Assembly (NCBI GenBank): GCA_002747035.1
Contig: PDRZ01000025.1
Span: forward strand, 1-64,000
Reading direction: 5' to 3'
Length of the DNA stretch: 64,000 bases
DNA from: Rhodobacterales bacterium
Lineage (GTDB): Bacteria; Pseudomonadota; Alphaproteobacteria; Rhodobacterales; Rhodobacteraceae
The notes beneath the pieces are model-generated. The model did not search any database and was not told where the DNA came from. It saw only the letters and a list, made by a program, of their open reading frames with translations. The position numbers and the translations under genes are program-made. The number at the start of each line of letters is the position of its first letter. Within the stretch, counting starts at the first letter, position 1. Below, in pieces: positions 46,070 to 55,553 of this stretch.

Positions 46070-48141
46070 GCGGCCACCACCCCCACAAGTGACGGACGCG
46101 CCTCCAACCCGATTTCTTCGAATGAGAGCACCGGGATGTTGATGTTTTTTGCACGGATCACGGTGCGCAGGAACCTGCGTCGCCGGGTCGACGTCACCAC
46201 CGCCGGGAATATCCCCTGCTCTCCGGCCGAACTGACCTTCTCGGAAATCTGGTCCGTCAGATGGTTGAACATATCAGGTGGCAAGGCCACATCCAGGCTC
46301 CCCCGTTCACTATCCACCTGGTAAGTTGCGAAGGTGTCTTCCCATTCCGGCGCGAGCTGAATCAATGGGATGGTCCCGTCTGGCCGTTTCATATCGGCCA
46401 CCAACTGGAAGCCCAACCGCTGGCGTACATGTTCGCAAATCGCATCCGATTGCACATGAACCAACCGTGCCTCTGCCGTCGCTTCCAGGATCAGGGGCAG
46501 GTTGCGGATGGAGACCTGCTCCTCCAGCAGCAAACGCAACACGGAATGCAGAAGGTCAAGCGGCACCTTGTCCGGGATCAGTTCATCCAGCATCTTGCGA
46601 TTGGCTTCACTCCTGGCCGGATCGCTGAGATTCACCATCTCGTCCAGAATGCGCCGCAACGCCTTGAGCGTCAGAAGGCGGCTGAAGTTCCGTTTCACCA
46701 CCTCAAGCAGATGGGTCGCCAGAACCTCAACCGGCGAAACAATGGTGACACCGGAGAGCGCCGCGTTTTCCTGATCATTCTGATCAATCCAGCGCGCGGG
46801 CGCGCCATAAACGGGCTCTTCCACATCCGTCCCTGCCGGAAGGTTGTCGGACGGCCCATTGGGGATCAGCGCCATCAGCTTTTCGGGATAAAGCGTTGCG
46901 CGCACCTGTTCGACTCCCTGGATCCGCATCACATAGGTCCCGCGCGGCAACCCTGGGTCGTCAGTCAGGCGGATTTCGGGGAGGATCAGCCCGTAAACGG
47001 ACGCCACATGGGTCCGCATATTCGCGATGCGCGCATCCAACCCGGTTCCGGGATCCAGCACCATGTTGACAAGATCCGGCGCAAATTCCACGTGGATATC
47101 ATCAAGATCGAGAATATCGCCCATGGGCTTGTCCACGGGTTCAACCGGAACGTCATCCTCGCGCACATCTTCGACCTTCTGGCGCTTGCGGGCCTGCACC
47201 AACATGTAGGCAGCCGTGCCAAGCGCCCCGCCTCCGAACACAAAGGGCAGAAACGGCAGCCCCGGCACCACGGCAAAGACAATCATCAAGACCGCGACGG
47301 TGGCAAGCGCGGCAGGGTATTTACCCAGTTGATCAAGAAGGGTCAGGTCGGTCGCCCCGGTTGCACCGCCCCGCGCCAACAACAGTGCGGAAGCAATGGA
47401 AATAATCACCGCCGGGATCTGTGAAACCAACCCATCACCAACCGTCAGGATCGTATAGGTTTCAAACGCCGTGCCAAGCTCCATCCCATGAACGACAACG
47501 CCCATGATCAGCCCCATGACGAGGTTCAGAAGGGTGATAAGCAAACCCGCGACCGCGTCGCCTTTCACGAATTTGGAGGCCCCATCAAGTGAGCCAAAGA
47601 AGGTTGTTTCAAGCTGTTCAGTCTCACGCCGCGCCTTGGCTTCGGCATGGTCGATTGCCCCGGCTGACATGTCTGCATCAATCGCCAATTGCTTGCCGGG
47701 CATCCCGTCCAGGGCAAAGCGTGCCCCCACTTCGGCCATCCGCGCCGCGCCCTTTGTAATCACCATGAAATTGACGATCAAAAGCACACCAAACACGACA
47801 AGGCCCAGGAACACGCTACCGCTCATCACAAAGTTGGCAAACCCCTGGATGACGTCACCCGCAGCGTGCGTGCCGGTATGCCCTTCCCCGATAATGAGCT
47901 TGGTCGACGAGACATTCAGCGAAAGCCGCAGCATGAGCGAGGCCAAAAGAATGGTCGGGAAAGATGAAAAATCCAGCGGCCGCTCAATGAACAATGTGAC
48001 GGTAAATATCAGGATCGCCAGCGCAAATGACGCAGCAAGCCCTATATCGAGCACCCAAGCCGGCATGGGGAGAATCATCATGACGATGATTGACATCAAA
48101 GCCAGCGCAAGCAGAATCGTGGGTTGGAATATCGTTCGCAT
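46066..48141 (-). CDS. flhA: Flagellar export protein FlhA
   Basis: FlhA forms the nonameric platform of the export gate. The 691-residue protein has eight N-terminal membrane helices, the FHIPEP-type region (SFPTILLASLMLRLSLNVSSTKLI, FVKGDAVAGLLITLLNLVMGLIMGV) and a large cytoplasmic C-terminal domain from about residue 330. First gene of flhA-fliR-flhB. The overlap chain shows strict co-translation. Confidence 0.97.
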   Translation of the reverse strand: MRTIFQPTILLALALMSIIVMMILPMPAWVLDIGLAASFALAILIFTVTLFIERPLDFSSFPTILLASLMLRLSLNVSSTKLIIGEGHTGTHAAGDVIQGFANFVMSGSVFLGLVVFGVLLIVNFMVITKGAARMAEVGARFALDGMPGKQLAIDADMSAGAIDHAEAKARRETEQLETTFFGSLDGASKFVKGDAVAGLLITLLNLVMGLIMGVVVHGMELGTAFETYTILTVGDGLVSQIPAVIISIASALLLARGGATGATDLTLLDQLGKYPAALATVAVLMIVFAVVPGLPFLPFVFGGGALGTAAYMLVQARKRQKVEDVREDDVPVEPVDKPMGDILDLDDIHVEFAPDLVNMVLDPGTGLDARIANMRTHVASVYGLILPEIRLTDDPGLPRGTYVMRIQGVEQVRATLYPEKLMALIPNGPSDNLPAGTDVEEPVYGAPARWIDQNDQENAALSGVTIVSPVEVLATHLLEVVKRNFSRLLTLKALRRILDEMVNLSDPARSEANRKMLDELIPDKVPLDLLHSVLRLLLEEQVSIRNLPLILEATAEARLVHVQSDAICEHVRQRLGFQLVADMKRPDGTIPLIQLAPEWEDTFATYQVDSERGSLDVALPPDMFNHLTDQISEKVSSAGEQGIFPAVVTSTRRRRFLRTVIRAKNINIPVLSFEEIGLEARPSLVGVVAA

Positions 48142-48154
48142 AGTCAGGCTGTCG

Positions 48155-48874
48155 TTATCCGTTGAAGGTCGATGAAAGGTTCAAAAGAGCGGGGCGCCCG
48201 CCGGTCTGTTCTCTTGGAACAAGCGACCCAAGGCTTGGTTGGGTCTGTCCACGCTGAAGCAAGGGAAATTGGTTCTCGCGCTGCACGCGCTGCCGCGCCG
48301 CACGAGTGCGTCTGGGAACGTTGGCGGGCAATACACCCGTCAGGTTCGCTTTGTGCTTTACATATATCGCCTTGTATTTATTTGCATACTTTGGCGTACG
48401 GGAGTGATAGGCACCAGCCGCCTCGGTCCAATCGCCCAACTCGCCATGAAGCTGTTTCAGAAAGCGGGCAGCGTAAAGCGCATTGGCTTCCGGGTCGAAC
48501 ATCTCATCAATGGAAGAAAACTGCTTGTGATGCCATTTATAGTTGATCTGGAAACACCCGACATCAAAGCTCCGCGCTCCGCGTTTGAAATGGCGAAAAA
48601 CATATGCACGGGCAGCATCGCGGTTTTCAAACCAAACCCCCTTGCCTTCCATATTCACGGTCCAGGGCCACGGGCCGAAGCCATCCCCACTTTTGCGCCC
48701 AGTTTCAGTGCGGGTGATGGCTCGGAGCACCGCAAGAGGCACACCAGATTGCTGATGAGCGACGTGGGCCGCATGATCGCATACCTGGCTATCGCTGATC
48801 GACGCGTATCCAGGCCCGGCAACCACGAGCAAAAACCAGGTCAATCGAGCAACATGTTTGAACAAACAGGTCAT
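48155..48874 (-). CDS. Lytic transglycosylase (SLT domain)
   Basis: A 239-residue exported protein with a signal peptide (first 24 residues) and an SLT fold: the likely catalytic Glu57 is in LRAITRTETGRKSGD, followed by FQINYKWH and ANALYAARFLKQLHGELGDWTEAAGAYHS. It would open peptidoglycan for the rod, complementing the hydrolase-less FlgJ-like protein. Upstream of flhA on the same strand with a 13-base gap. Confidence 0.88.
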   Translation of the reverse strand: MTCLFKHVARLTWFLLVVAGPGYASISDSQVCDHAAHVAHQQSGVPLAVLRAITRTETGRKSGDGFGPWPWTVNMEGKGVWFENRDAARAYVFRHFKRGARSFDVGCFQINYKWHHKQFSSIDEMFDPEANALYAARFLKQLHGELGDWTEAAGAYHSRTPKYANKYKAIYVKHKANLTGVLPANVPRRTRAARQRVQRENQFPLLQRGQTQPSLGSLVPREQTGGRPALLNLSSTFNG

Positions 48875-48970
48875 GGTTTCACCAATAGCATTTGAGGATC
48901 CGACGTTCTGACGGTCCTGCCGAATCTTGCACGATCTTGGTTTAGAAAGGGTTATGAAAGATCAGAGTGG

Positions 48971-51304
48971 TTACTGATTTTCGGCCAACGCCGTATTCAT
49001 TTCGTATTTTCGCAGCACTCGCGTCAGTTGAGTGCGCGACTTAATGCTGTCATCCAACAGCGCCTGATCTCGCGCCAGCTCTCCCTCAATGGCGGCTATG
49101 GCCGTATCGGTTTCGGAATCCAAAAGCCTGGACAACTGCGCCAATTCTGGATCGCTGCTTTGCTCCAAAAGGCTCCAATCCGATGCAAGCCAGGCTTCGT
49201 CCAATGCTTTGCGCTCTTGGTTGGCCTCGGCATAAAGTGTGCTCGCAGCCTGATGCTCTCCGCTCAGACTGAGGGCTTGGGCTCTCAGGATTTCGACATC
49301 AGCACCATGCAAACCGAGCAGATCAGCCTCTGCGCGGCGCGGCTTTACCTGCCCCAGCGCGGAGCGCGCTCGGAGCACTCTGCGCTGACGGCCGTCAACA
49401 CCATCGGCACCTTGCCGAAGAAACGTATCGGCTTCGTCATAGAACCCAAGCTCCAGCAGGCGTTCTGCGACAAGGTTTGAAACATTTGGTGCGAGTTGGT
49501 TTCGAACCTGCGCGGATTGATTCAAAGTGTGTTTGAAAAATGACGGGTCATCCGCAACCTGCGCCAGTTCGTGTATAGCATGATTTCTCAAGGGCGGAAC
49601 TGCAGCTGGCGCAGTCACGCTCAGTTTACGCAATTCATTGAACACGCGGTCGAAATCTCCCAGTGACGCACGCGCGAGTATGAGAACCCGCTGAAGATCC
49701 GCTGCTATTTCCGATTCACGGTATTCAAGCGCATAAGCCTCGACCAACTGGGTGGTTTCCAAATCAATCGCCTCGCCAAGCCCGAGTCGCGCATCAACCA
49801 TTTTAGCCAGAGCTTCCGGAGAAAGCTCTGTGTTTGATGCGACAACTTCATCCAGCGCCTCTGCTGCAGGTTCAAGTTCGCCCTTGGCCAGATGCAATTC
49901 TGCCCCTGCCATTTCAGATTGAGGCGTTCCTGTATCCAGCCCGCGTTCAACGATGCGTTGGATGTCACTTGCCAGGTCCACGCGATCCGATGCTATCATT
50001 CGGTTGGCCAGAATCGGCCCTAGGTGGGACCGCATAGGGGGGTCGAATTCCGACAGTGTGCGCAAAATGGCATCGGTATCAATCACAGCCGAAGGCGGCA
50101 AGGTTTCATGGGCCAGCGCCGCCCAGAGCGCGACGCGGCCTTCGCATTCTAGCTGGCGGTGGAACGGGCTCGGCTGTTGGTCAAACCCGTGTTCGACAAT
50201 TCGTGCCATCGACATCAGCGCGGCACTGGTTTCAGTATGGGGTTCGATGACTCTCAAAACGCTCAGCGCTTCGGCACCAAACCCGAAATGCAGATAGGTC
50301 TGAGCCAGTTTCATCGCGGCATCAGGGTTTGGTTTGTCAAACTCCCCGAAAAGCTTGGCGCGGTATTCACCGACCAGTTCACCAAAACTGCGTTTGCCGC
50401 CCCAGCCGACCACGTCAGCCTGATCATCGGAAAAACACACCTGCTCTCCCTCTAGCGCCCGAAATGCGGAATTCGCTTCAAGAAATGCCTGGTCCGCGCT
50501 GCTCTGAGCCCTGAGGTTCAGCCCGGATGACAGCACAGTTTCATCAGAGTTTGTGGGATATTCCCGGCCAATCGCAGCGTCGTCCGGCTCCTCCTCATTC
50601 TGTGCGAATTGACGCCGCTGGGGTGTCCGTGCGGTGATCAATCCTTGGGTTGCAGCCCGGCCAATTTGTTCCAACAACTGGCGTTCTGTCTCCTGCAAAC
50701 GGCTCGTACGCTCCAAGGAAACCGGGACCCGTTCACCGTTGTCTGAAGCCGCAGCTTCAACTGGCCCCACATCAAGTTCCAATCCCAATCCGGCAGAGCC
50801 CGACGCGGGTGCCGCCGGCTTGAACGGAAACACTGACGCTGAGCGCTCAACCCTCTGGGAGTGGGGTTGGGTTTCGGGTTGCTCCTCCTGTTTCGTCATC
50901 GCGTCTTCGCGGGCTTTTGGCCGCGCCGTGACATCCGCCATCTGTTCGGGATCTCGCAGATCAAGGACGAGCATGGTGGACCCGGCCCAGAACGCATCAA
51001 TGTCGCAATCGCAATTGAGGTTCAAACGAATTCCCCCTGCCCCTGTGGGCACAAGAGCAGACACACGTTGATCTGTTATTTTCTGAAAGGCTGCGCCAAG
51101 ATCAAACGTGATATTACGGCCCGCAATCTTGAGCACAGGCACTTCATCCTGTTCAAGCTCCCATCCCATCCGGTAGGGGAAATCAAACACCAGACGCGTG
51201 AACCCGTCATGTTCCCCTCCGCGTACGCCGATTGTTTCCGCGGACAATGGGGTGCCCAGAGCGGCAAGCACCAAGGCAATGCGAGCAATCCAATAGGGCA
51301 TCAT
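48971..51304 (-). CDS. Large exported TPR-like protein of unknown function in the motA operon
   Basis: A 777-residue protein with a signal peptide (first 22 residues), an AMIN-like beta domain (about 25-115: RLVFDFPYRMGWELE, NITFDLGAAF, GIRLNLNCDCDIDAFWAGSTMLVLDL), an acidic Gln/Glu/Pro-rich linker and a long helical C-terminal half (about 290-770) that looks like tetratricopeptide-type repeats. It overlaps the motA stop by 4 bases, so it is made with the stator. A periplasmic scaffold for the motor (compare MotC of rhizobia) is possible but not proven. Confidence 0.72.
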   Translation of the reverse strand: MMPYWIARIALVLAALGTPLSAETIGVRGGEHDGFTRLVFDFPYRMGWELEQDEVPVLKIAGRNITFDLGAAFQKITDQRVSALVPTGAGGIRLNLNCDCDIDAFWAGSTMLVLDLRDPEQMADVTARPKAREDAMTKQEEQPETQPHSQRVERSASVFPFKPAAPASGSAGLGLELDVGPVEAAASDNGERVPVSLERTSRLQETERQLLEQIGRAATQGLITARTPQRRQFAQNEEEPDDAAIGREYPTNSDETVLSSGLNLRAQSSADQAFLEANSAFRALEGEQVCFSDDQADVVGWGGKRSFGELVGEYRAKLFGEFDKPNPDAAMKLAQTYLHFGFGAEALSVLRVIEPHTETSAALMSMARIVEHGFDQQPSPFHRQLECEGRVALWAALAHETLPPSAVIDTDAILRTLSEFDPPMRSHLGPILANRMIASDRVDLASDIQRIVERGLDTGTPQSEMAGAELHLAKGELEPAAEALDEVVASNTELSPEALAKMVDARLGLGEAIDLETTQLVEAYALEYRESEIAADLQRVLILARASLGDFDRVFNELRKLSVTAPAAVPPLRNHAIHELAQVADDPSFFKHTLNQSAQVRNQLAPNVSNLVAERLLELGFYDEADTFLRQGADGVDGRQRRVLRARSALGQVKPRRAEADLLGLHGADVEILRAQALSLSGEHQAASTLYAEANQERKALDEAWLASDWSLLEQSSDPELAQLSRLLDSETDTAIAAIEGELARDQALLDDSIKSRTQLTRVLRKYEMNTALAENQ

Positions 51305-52170
51305 GCTGCGTCCTGTTTGACCGATTTCAAGACTTCTTCAAGCTCGGTGAAGCTTGGACGGCAATGGGACGGGGTATTCTGGCGACCCACTTCGATACAG
51401 ATGTTGGTCGCGTGATTGTGCAGGTTTGCCACCAGAACTTCACGGATCAACAGGTAGAAATGCCCATCCTCTTCTGTCACGGCCTTGACCTTGGCCGAGA
51501 AGGGACCGACCAGGCCATAAGCTAGGAACACGCCAAGGAACGTTCCCACCAAGGCACCACCAATCATTTTGCCAAGCACTTCAGGCGGCTGGTCAATCGA
51601 CCCCATGGTCTTGATCACCCCGAGAACCGCAGCCACAATTCCAAGGGCCGGCAAACCGTCAGCCATGCTTTGCAAAGCGTGACTGGAATGCAGCGCATGA
51701 TGCAGGTTGGCCTCCATCCGCTTGTCCAGAATTTCCTCCACCTGATGCGGATCGTCGTAATTCATCGAAGCCGAGCGCATGGTGTCGGCAATCAGGTTCA
51801 CCGCTTCCCCATCTGCAAGAATCCTAGGGTATTTATTGAAAATCGCGGATTCGGTCGGGTTTTCAATATGCTCTTCAATCGCCATCGGGTTGGAACGCGC
51901 AAGTCGGATCAGCTCGAACAGCAAGCATAGAAGATCACGATAATCTTCATGCTTCCACTTAGGCCCCTTGAACACCTTGCCCACATCCTTGAGCGTATGC
52001 TTCACACCACCCATATCGTTGGAGATCAGGAATGCCCCGACGGCAGCACCACCGATCATCATCATCTCAAACGGCAAAGATTTCAGGATGATACCGAGTT
52101 TACCACCCGCCAGAATATAGCCGCCGAACACCATCACGAAGATGACTGCAATGCCCACGATTCCGATCAT
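51301..52170 (-). CDS. motA: Flagellar motor stator protein MotA
   Basis: MotA with MotB forms the ion channel that turns the flagellum. The 289-residue protein has four membrane helices (ILAGGKLGIILKSLPFEMMMIGGAAVGAFLI, LPALGIVAAVLGVIKTMGS, GALVGTFLGVFLAYGLVGPF) with the conserved Pro-containing loops and a large cytoplasmic charged loop. Start is ATG at 52170. MotB is not encoded nearby. Confidence 0.94.
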   Translation of the reverse strand: MIGIVGIAVIFVMVFGGYILAGGKLGIILKSLPFEMMMIGGAAVGAFLISNDMGGVKHTLKDVGKVFKGPKWKHEDYRDLLCLLFELIRLARSNPMAIEEHIENPTESAIFNKYPRILADGEAVNLIADTMRSASMNYDDPHQVEEILDKRMEANLHHALHSSHALQSMADGLPALGIVAAVLGVIKTMGSIDQPPEVLGKMIGGALVGTFLGVFLAYGLVGPFSAKVKAVTEEDGHFYLLIREVLVANLHNHATNICIEVGRQNTPSHCRPSFTELEEVLKSVKQDAA

Positions 52171-52243
52171 TGTTTCACTGACCCCTTATCTCTAGCTATC
52201 CAATTCATCGCAGATGGGAGTTAACAAACCCTGTTTTCCAGAC

Positions 52244-52873
52244 TTACTTCTTCGGCACATTTGCGTTTCGCCCGGCAAGGATCGCGCTAACCGTGTACGC
52301 CGTTTCAGGTGTGAGACCCGTCATGATGCCTGCCGCAGCTTCGGGGCGCATCCGGCCAAGGAAACCGGCGGCAAATTCGGGGTCCATTGTTTCGAACAGA
52401 TCCGCCGCATCCTTAGGCTTCATGTTTTCATAGACCGAGGTCAGACGGGCGATATCATCCTCTGCTGCAGAATCGGCCAGGGCGAGTGTTGAGCGCAACG
52501 CCTCCTCGGCTTTCTGCAGGCTGGCCATCTTTTTCTGAATTTCCTGATCCGCCACGGCCAACGCCTGAAGCCGCGCCTTAAGCTTGTCTTCACGCTGCGC
52601 CAACTGCGTGTTTCGCGCCTTGATTGCCGACAGGGCTGCCGCCAAATCCTCTGCCGGTTCACAACTTGCGGGTTCGGGGCGCGGAGCTTCGGCAACTGGC
52701 TTGGAAACCTCGCCCTGTTTTGCCAACGCCTGACCCGCATTGGCCCCCATTCGAATCGTGGCCGAGGCGATCAGCAGGCTGACGATAATCATCAGTGTCC
52801 CGCGCCCGGGCCGAGCCCCTCGCCGTTTGCGCGCAGACTTCGCGGGTTTGGGTTTGGATGCCTTGCCTGTCAT
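52244..52873 (-). CDS. MotE-like protein with MgtE-type intracellular domain
   Basis: A 209-residue protein with a basic N-terminus, one membrane helix (about 25-45), a coiled coil (about 75-135) and a C-terminal MgtE-N-like helical domain (ENMKPKDAADLFETMDPEFAAGFLGRMRPEAAAGIMTGLTPETAYTVSAILAGR). That layout matches MotE, the periplasmic chaperone of MotC in rhizobia. It overlaps the upstream gene (ATGA) and precedes motA. Confidence 0.75.
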   Translation of the reverse strand: MTGKASKPKPAKSARKRRGARPGRGTLMIIVSLLIASATIRMGANAGQALAKQGEVSKPVAEAPRPEPASCEPAEDLAAALSAIKARNTQLAQREDKLKARLQALAVADQEIQKKMASLQKAEEALRSTLALADSAAEDDIARLTSVYENMKPKDAADLFETMDPEFAAGFLGRMRPEAAAGIMTGLTPETAYTVSAILAGRNANVPKK

Positions 52874-53241
52874 GACGCACGCTCACCCTGGGGGTGACGG
52901 AAAAAAACCGTTTCGCTGGTCGGTTCCTTTGGTGCCACGGCAGGCGGAGCCGCCGGATCAGGCAAATCGTGCATGGAAGCCACCAAAAGCTCCAGCCGCT
53001 TAGCCACGTTTTCGGCACGATCGGTTAATCCATCAAGACTATCGGTGGAATGCGCCGCTGTTTTTTGAGCATTCGCCAAGGTCCTGGTCAGGTCATCCAC
53101 CTGGGCCGACAAAACCGCAACCGCCCCACCAACCCCATTTTCAAGGTCGTTGAACCGGGCCAGGCGCCGCGCCAGAACATAGCAATAAACCGAGGCACCC
53201 AAGGCCCCGGATACAAGAAGGATATCTGCAATAAGATCCAT
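52870..53241 (-). CDS. Small membrane-anchored protein of unknown function
   Basis: A 123-residue protein with an N-terminal membrane helix (DILLVSGALGASVYCYVLARRL) and a helical coiled-coil body, ending in a Pro/Ala-rich tail. Located between fliL and the MotE-like gene with 11- and -4-base junctions, so it belongs to the motor operon. Family not recognised by name, though such a gene is common here in Rhodobacterales. Confidence 0.65.
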   Translation of the reverse strand: MDLIADILLVSGALGASVYCYVLARRLARFNDLENGVGGAVAVLSAQVDDLTRTLANAQKTAAHSTDSLDGLTDRAENVAKRLELLVASMHDLPDPAAPPAVAPKEPTSETVFFRHPQGERAS

Positions 53242-53252
53242 TTTTCTTCCCC

Positions 53253-53756
53253 TTAATTCACCACAAATTCCATGATCAACAGATCGTTGACGCGCCCCGA
53301 TCCGGTCACGATCTGCACACGCCGCAACATCTGGGCCCGCAGACGGACAAGCGCCGCCGCATCCTGAATATCCGCAAGTTCAAGCGCGCGCAGATAGCTG
53401 TTCAGCACATCAACCACGCGCGGTAGCAGGGTTTCCACATCGCTCTGATGCTTGCTTGGCACCTCAAGTTGCGCGCGAAACCGCAGATGACGCCCCGGCC
53501 CGGTATCACGTAACGAAATGACCATGGGGTCAACCGCAACAAAGGCAATATCGGGCATATCGGAAACGGGATGTTCTTCATCCGCCATCTCTTCCTCATG
53601 TGATTCTTCGCCGAAAAGCATCCCGGAATAAACCGCGAAAAACCCACCGCCACCGCCGGCCAACGCCAGCACAACCCCCAAAATCAATGGGAGTTTCGAC
53701 TTTTTCTTTGGGGTCTCTTCACCCTCTTCACCAACCTGTTCTTCGGATTCGGCCAT
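53253..53756 (-). CDS. fliL: Flagellar basal body-associated protein FliL
   Basis: A 167-residue protein: acidic cytoplasmic start (MAESEEQVGEEGEETPKKK), one membrane helix (PLILGVVLALAGGGGGFFAVYSG) and the periplasmic FliL domain (VAVDPMVISLRDTGPGRHLRFRAQLEV, LLPRVVDVLNSYLRALELADIQD, VNDLLIMEFVVN). The start at 53756 was chosen over one eight codons longer. It begins a minus-strand operon fliL, small membrane protein, MotE-like, motA, TPR-like protein, and is divergent from fliF. Confidence 0.92.
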   Translation of the reverse strand: MAESEEQVGEEGEETPKKKSKLPLILGVVLALAGGGGGFFAVYSGMLFGEESHEEEMADEEHPVSDMPDIAFVAVDPMVISLRDTGPGRHLRFRAQLEVPSKHQSDVETLLPRVVDVLNSYLRALELADIQDAAALVRLRAQMLRRVQIVTGSGRVNDLLIMEFVVN

Positions 53757-53802
53757 GACTTCACCTGAGCTATTGAACACAGCCTCTATAACCCGGTCGG
53801 TC

Positions 53803-53817
53803 CTAACCGATTGTTAA
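53803..53817. promoter_or_regulatory. CtrA-like site CTAA-N7-TTAA between fliL and fliF
   Basis: CTAA, seven bases (CCGATTG), TTAA lies in the 123-bp divergent region between the fliL start (53756) and the fliF start (53880), 63 bases before fliF. One base off the CtrA consensus TTAA-N7-TTAA. It could serve both operons. Confidence 0.45.
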
Positions 53818-53879
53818 GCCTGATCGGCGAAACATTGTTTGTGAAGGGCAGAACGCCCACGGAATCGGAGGCACGAAAA

Positions 53880-55553
53880 GTGCAGCAGTTACAGAATGTT
53901 TGGGGGGCGTTGGATTCCCGAAAGAAGATCATCGTTGTCTTGTCGGCCATCGCGGTGTTAGTCGCGATTCTGACAATGTCACGCATGGCCGCGAAACCGA
54001 GTCTGACACTTCTATATAGCGGTTTGGAAAGCGGACCCGCGGGTGAAGTAGTCCAGTCGTTGGAGCAACGTGGCGTAGTCTACGAAGTGCGGGGTGGTGC
54101 CATTTTTGTCGAGTCCGGCAAACGCGATGAGCTACGCATGACTCTGGCCAGCGAAGGGCTGCCCACCAACAACGCCAAGGGGTATGAGCTGCTTGATTCG
54201 CTGACCGGTTTCGGGACGACATCGCAAATGTTCGACGCCGCCTACTGGCGTGCAAAAGAGGGTGAATTGGCCCGAACAATCGTGTCCAGCCCGCAAATCG
54301 CGGCGGCACGCGTCCATATTGCCAATGCCGGCGCGAATCCGTTTCAACGCAACCTGCGGCCCAGCGCTTCGATCTCGGTCACAACCGTCTCGGGGACTCT
54401 GGCAGGCACCCATGCCAAGGCTTTGAAATACCTTGTTGCCTCGGCCGTAACCGGGCTTGACCCCAGGGACGTGTCGGTAATTGACGGCAAAGGCGGGCTG
54501 ATCAGCACGGGCGAAGAAGGCACGGGCGCAAAAACCAGCGACGACAAGGCCGATATCCTGCGTGATCGGGTCCAAAACCTGTTGGAAGCCCGGGTCGGCT
54601 ATGGCAACGCGGTGGTCGAGGTTAGCGTGGACACGGTGACCGAACGCGAATCGATCCGCGAGACCCGGATTGACCCGGAAAGCCGGGTGGCAATCAGCAC
54701 GGATACCGAAGAGCGGTCCGACAATTCGACCGAATCCGCAGGCGGAGACGTGACTGTCGCCTCCAACATTCCGGATGGAGAAGCGGGAGGCGGTGGCGAC
54801 AATTCGAGCCAAAACAGCCAGACCCGCGAGCGCATCAACTATGAAGTATCCGAGACTCATCGCGAAATCCTGCGCACGCCGGGTGCGATCAAGCGGATCA
54901 GCGTGGCGGTTCTGGTCAATGGCACACAGACCACAGGCGAAGATGGCTTAACCAGTTTCACTCCCCGGCCCGATGACGAACTGAGCGCATTACGCGAACT
55001 GGTGGCTTCGGCGGTTGGTTTTGATGACGGGCGCGGCGATGTAATCACCATCAAATCCATGGAATTTCAGCCCATTGAAGCCCCGGGAAGCGGTGTGGAC
55101 CAACCTCTGATGTCCCGCCTGAATCTCGACCTGATGTCCATCATCCAGTTGGCCGTGCTTGCGTTGGTGACGCTTGTCCTTGGCCTGTTTGTTCTGCGCC
55201 CGCTTTTAAGCAAGCAGCAGGAGGCAAACGACCTTCCCGTTCTTGCGCCCCCATTGGGAGGTGGATTGGCAGCAGGAACGACCGATGGCCCGGGATTCAC
55301 AATGGGTGACACCGGTGATCTGTCTGACATGCCCTTGCCCGAACCTCTTACCGGCGAGATCAGCAATGGCCCGATCCCGATGGGCTCGCGTCCCATGGAC
55401 GGCGACTTTGGCGGCCCCATCGCGCTTGGAGGCGAAATGGGCCCCTCCTCGGAGGATCCGGTGGAGCGGTTGCGCAACCTGATCGGAGAGCGACAGGAGG
55501 AAACCGTTGAAATCCTGCGCAGCTGGCTTGAAGACCGTGAGGAGAGCGTGTGA
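53880..55553 (+). CDS. fliF: Flagellar MS-ring protein FliF
   Basis: FliF forms the MS ring, the base of the flagellum. The 557-residue protein has a first membrane helix (IIVVLSAIAVLVAILTMSRM), the ring-building motif regions (YSGLESGPAGEVVQSLEQRGV, ASEGLPTNNAKGYELLDSLTGFGTTSQMFDAAYWRAKEGELARTI) and a second helix (LMSIIQLAVLALVTLVLGLFVL) before the cytoplasmic FliG-binding end. The GTG at 53880 was chosen because GGAGG sits 8 bases upstream; earlier in-frame starts lack this and reach into the putative CtrA site. Confidence 0.95.
   Translation: MQQLQNVWGALDSRKKIIVVLSAIAVLVAILTMSRMAAKPSLTLLYSGLESGPAGEVVQSLEQRGVVYEVRGGAIFVESGKRDELRMTLASEGLPTNNAKGYELLDSLTGFGTTSQMFDAAYWRAKEGELARTIVSSPQIAAARVHIANAGANPFQRNLRPSASISVTTVSGTLAGTHAKALKYLVASAVTGLDPRDVSVIDGKGGLISTGEEGTGAKTSDDKADILRDRVQNLLEARVGYGNAVVEVSVDTVTERESIRETRIDPESRVAISTDTEERSDNSTESAGGDVTVASNIPDGEAGGGGDNSSQNSQTRERINYEVSETHREILRTPGAIKRISVAVLVNGTQTTGEDGLTSFTPRPDDELSALRELVASAVGFDDGRGDVITIKSMEFQPIEAPGSGVDQPLMSRLNLDLMSIIQLAVLALVTLVLGLFVLRPLLSKQQEANDLPVLAPPLGGGLAAGTTDGPGFTMGDTGDLSDMPLPEPLTGEISNGPIPMGSRPMDGDFGGPIALGGEMGPSSEDPVERLRNLIGERQEETVEILRSWLEDREESV

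Noticed and set aside
46261-47424. Plus-strand frame of 387 codons opposite flhA
   Set aside because: Antisense to flhA, with His/Gln/Arg-rich composition.
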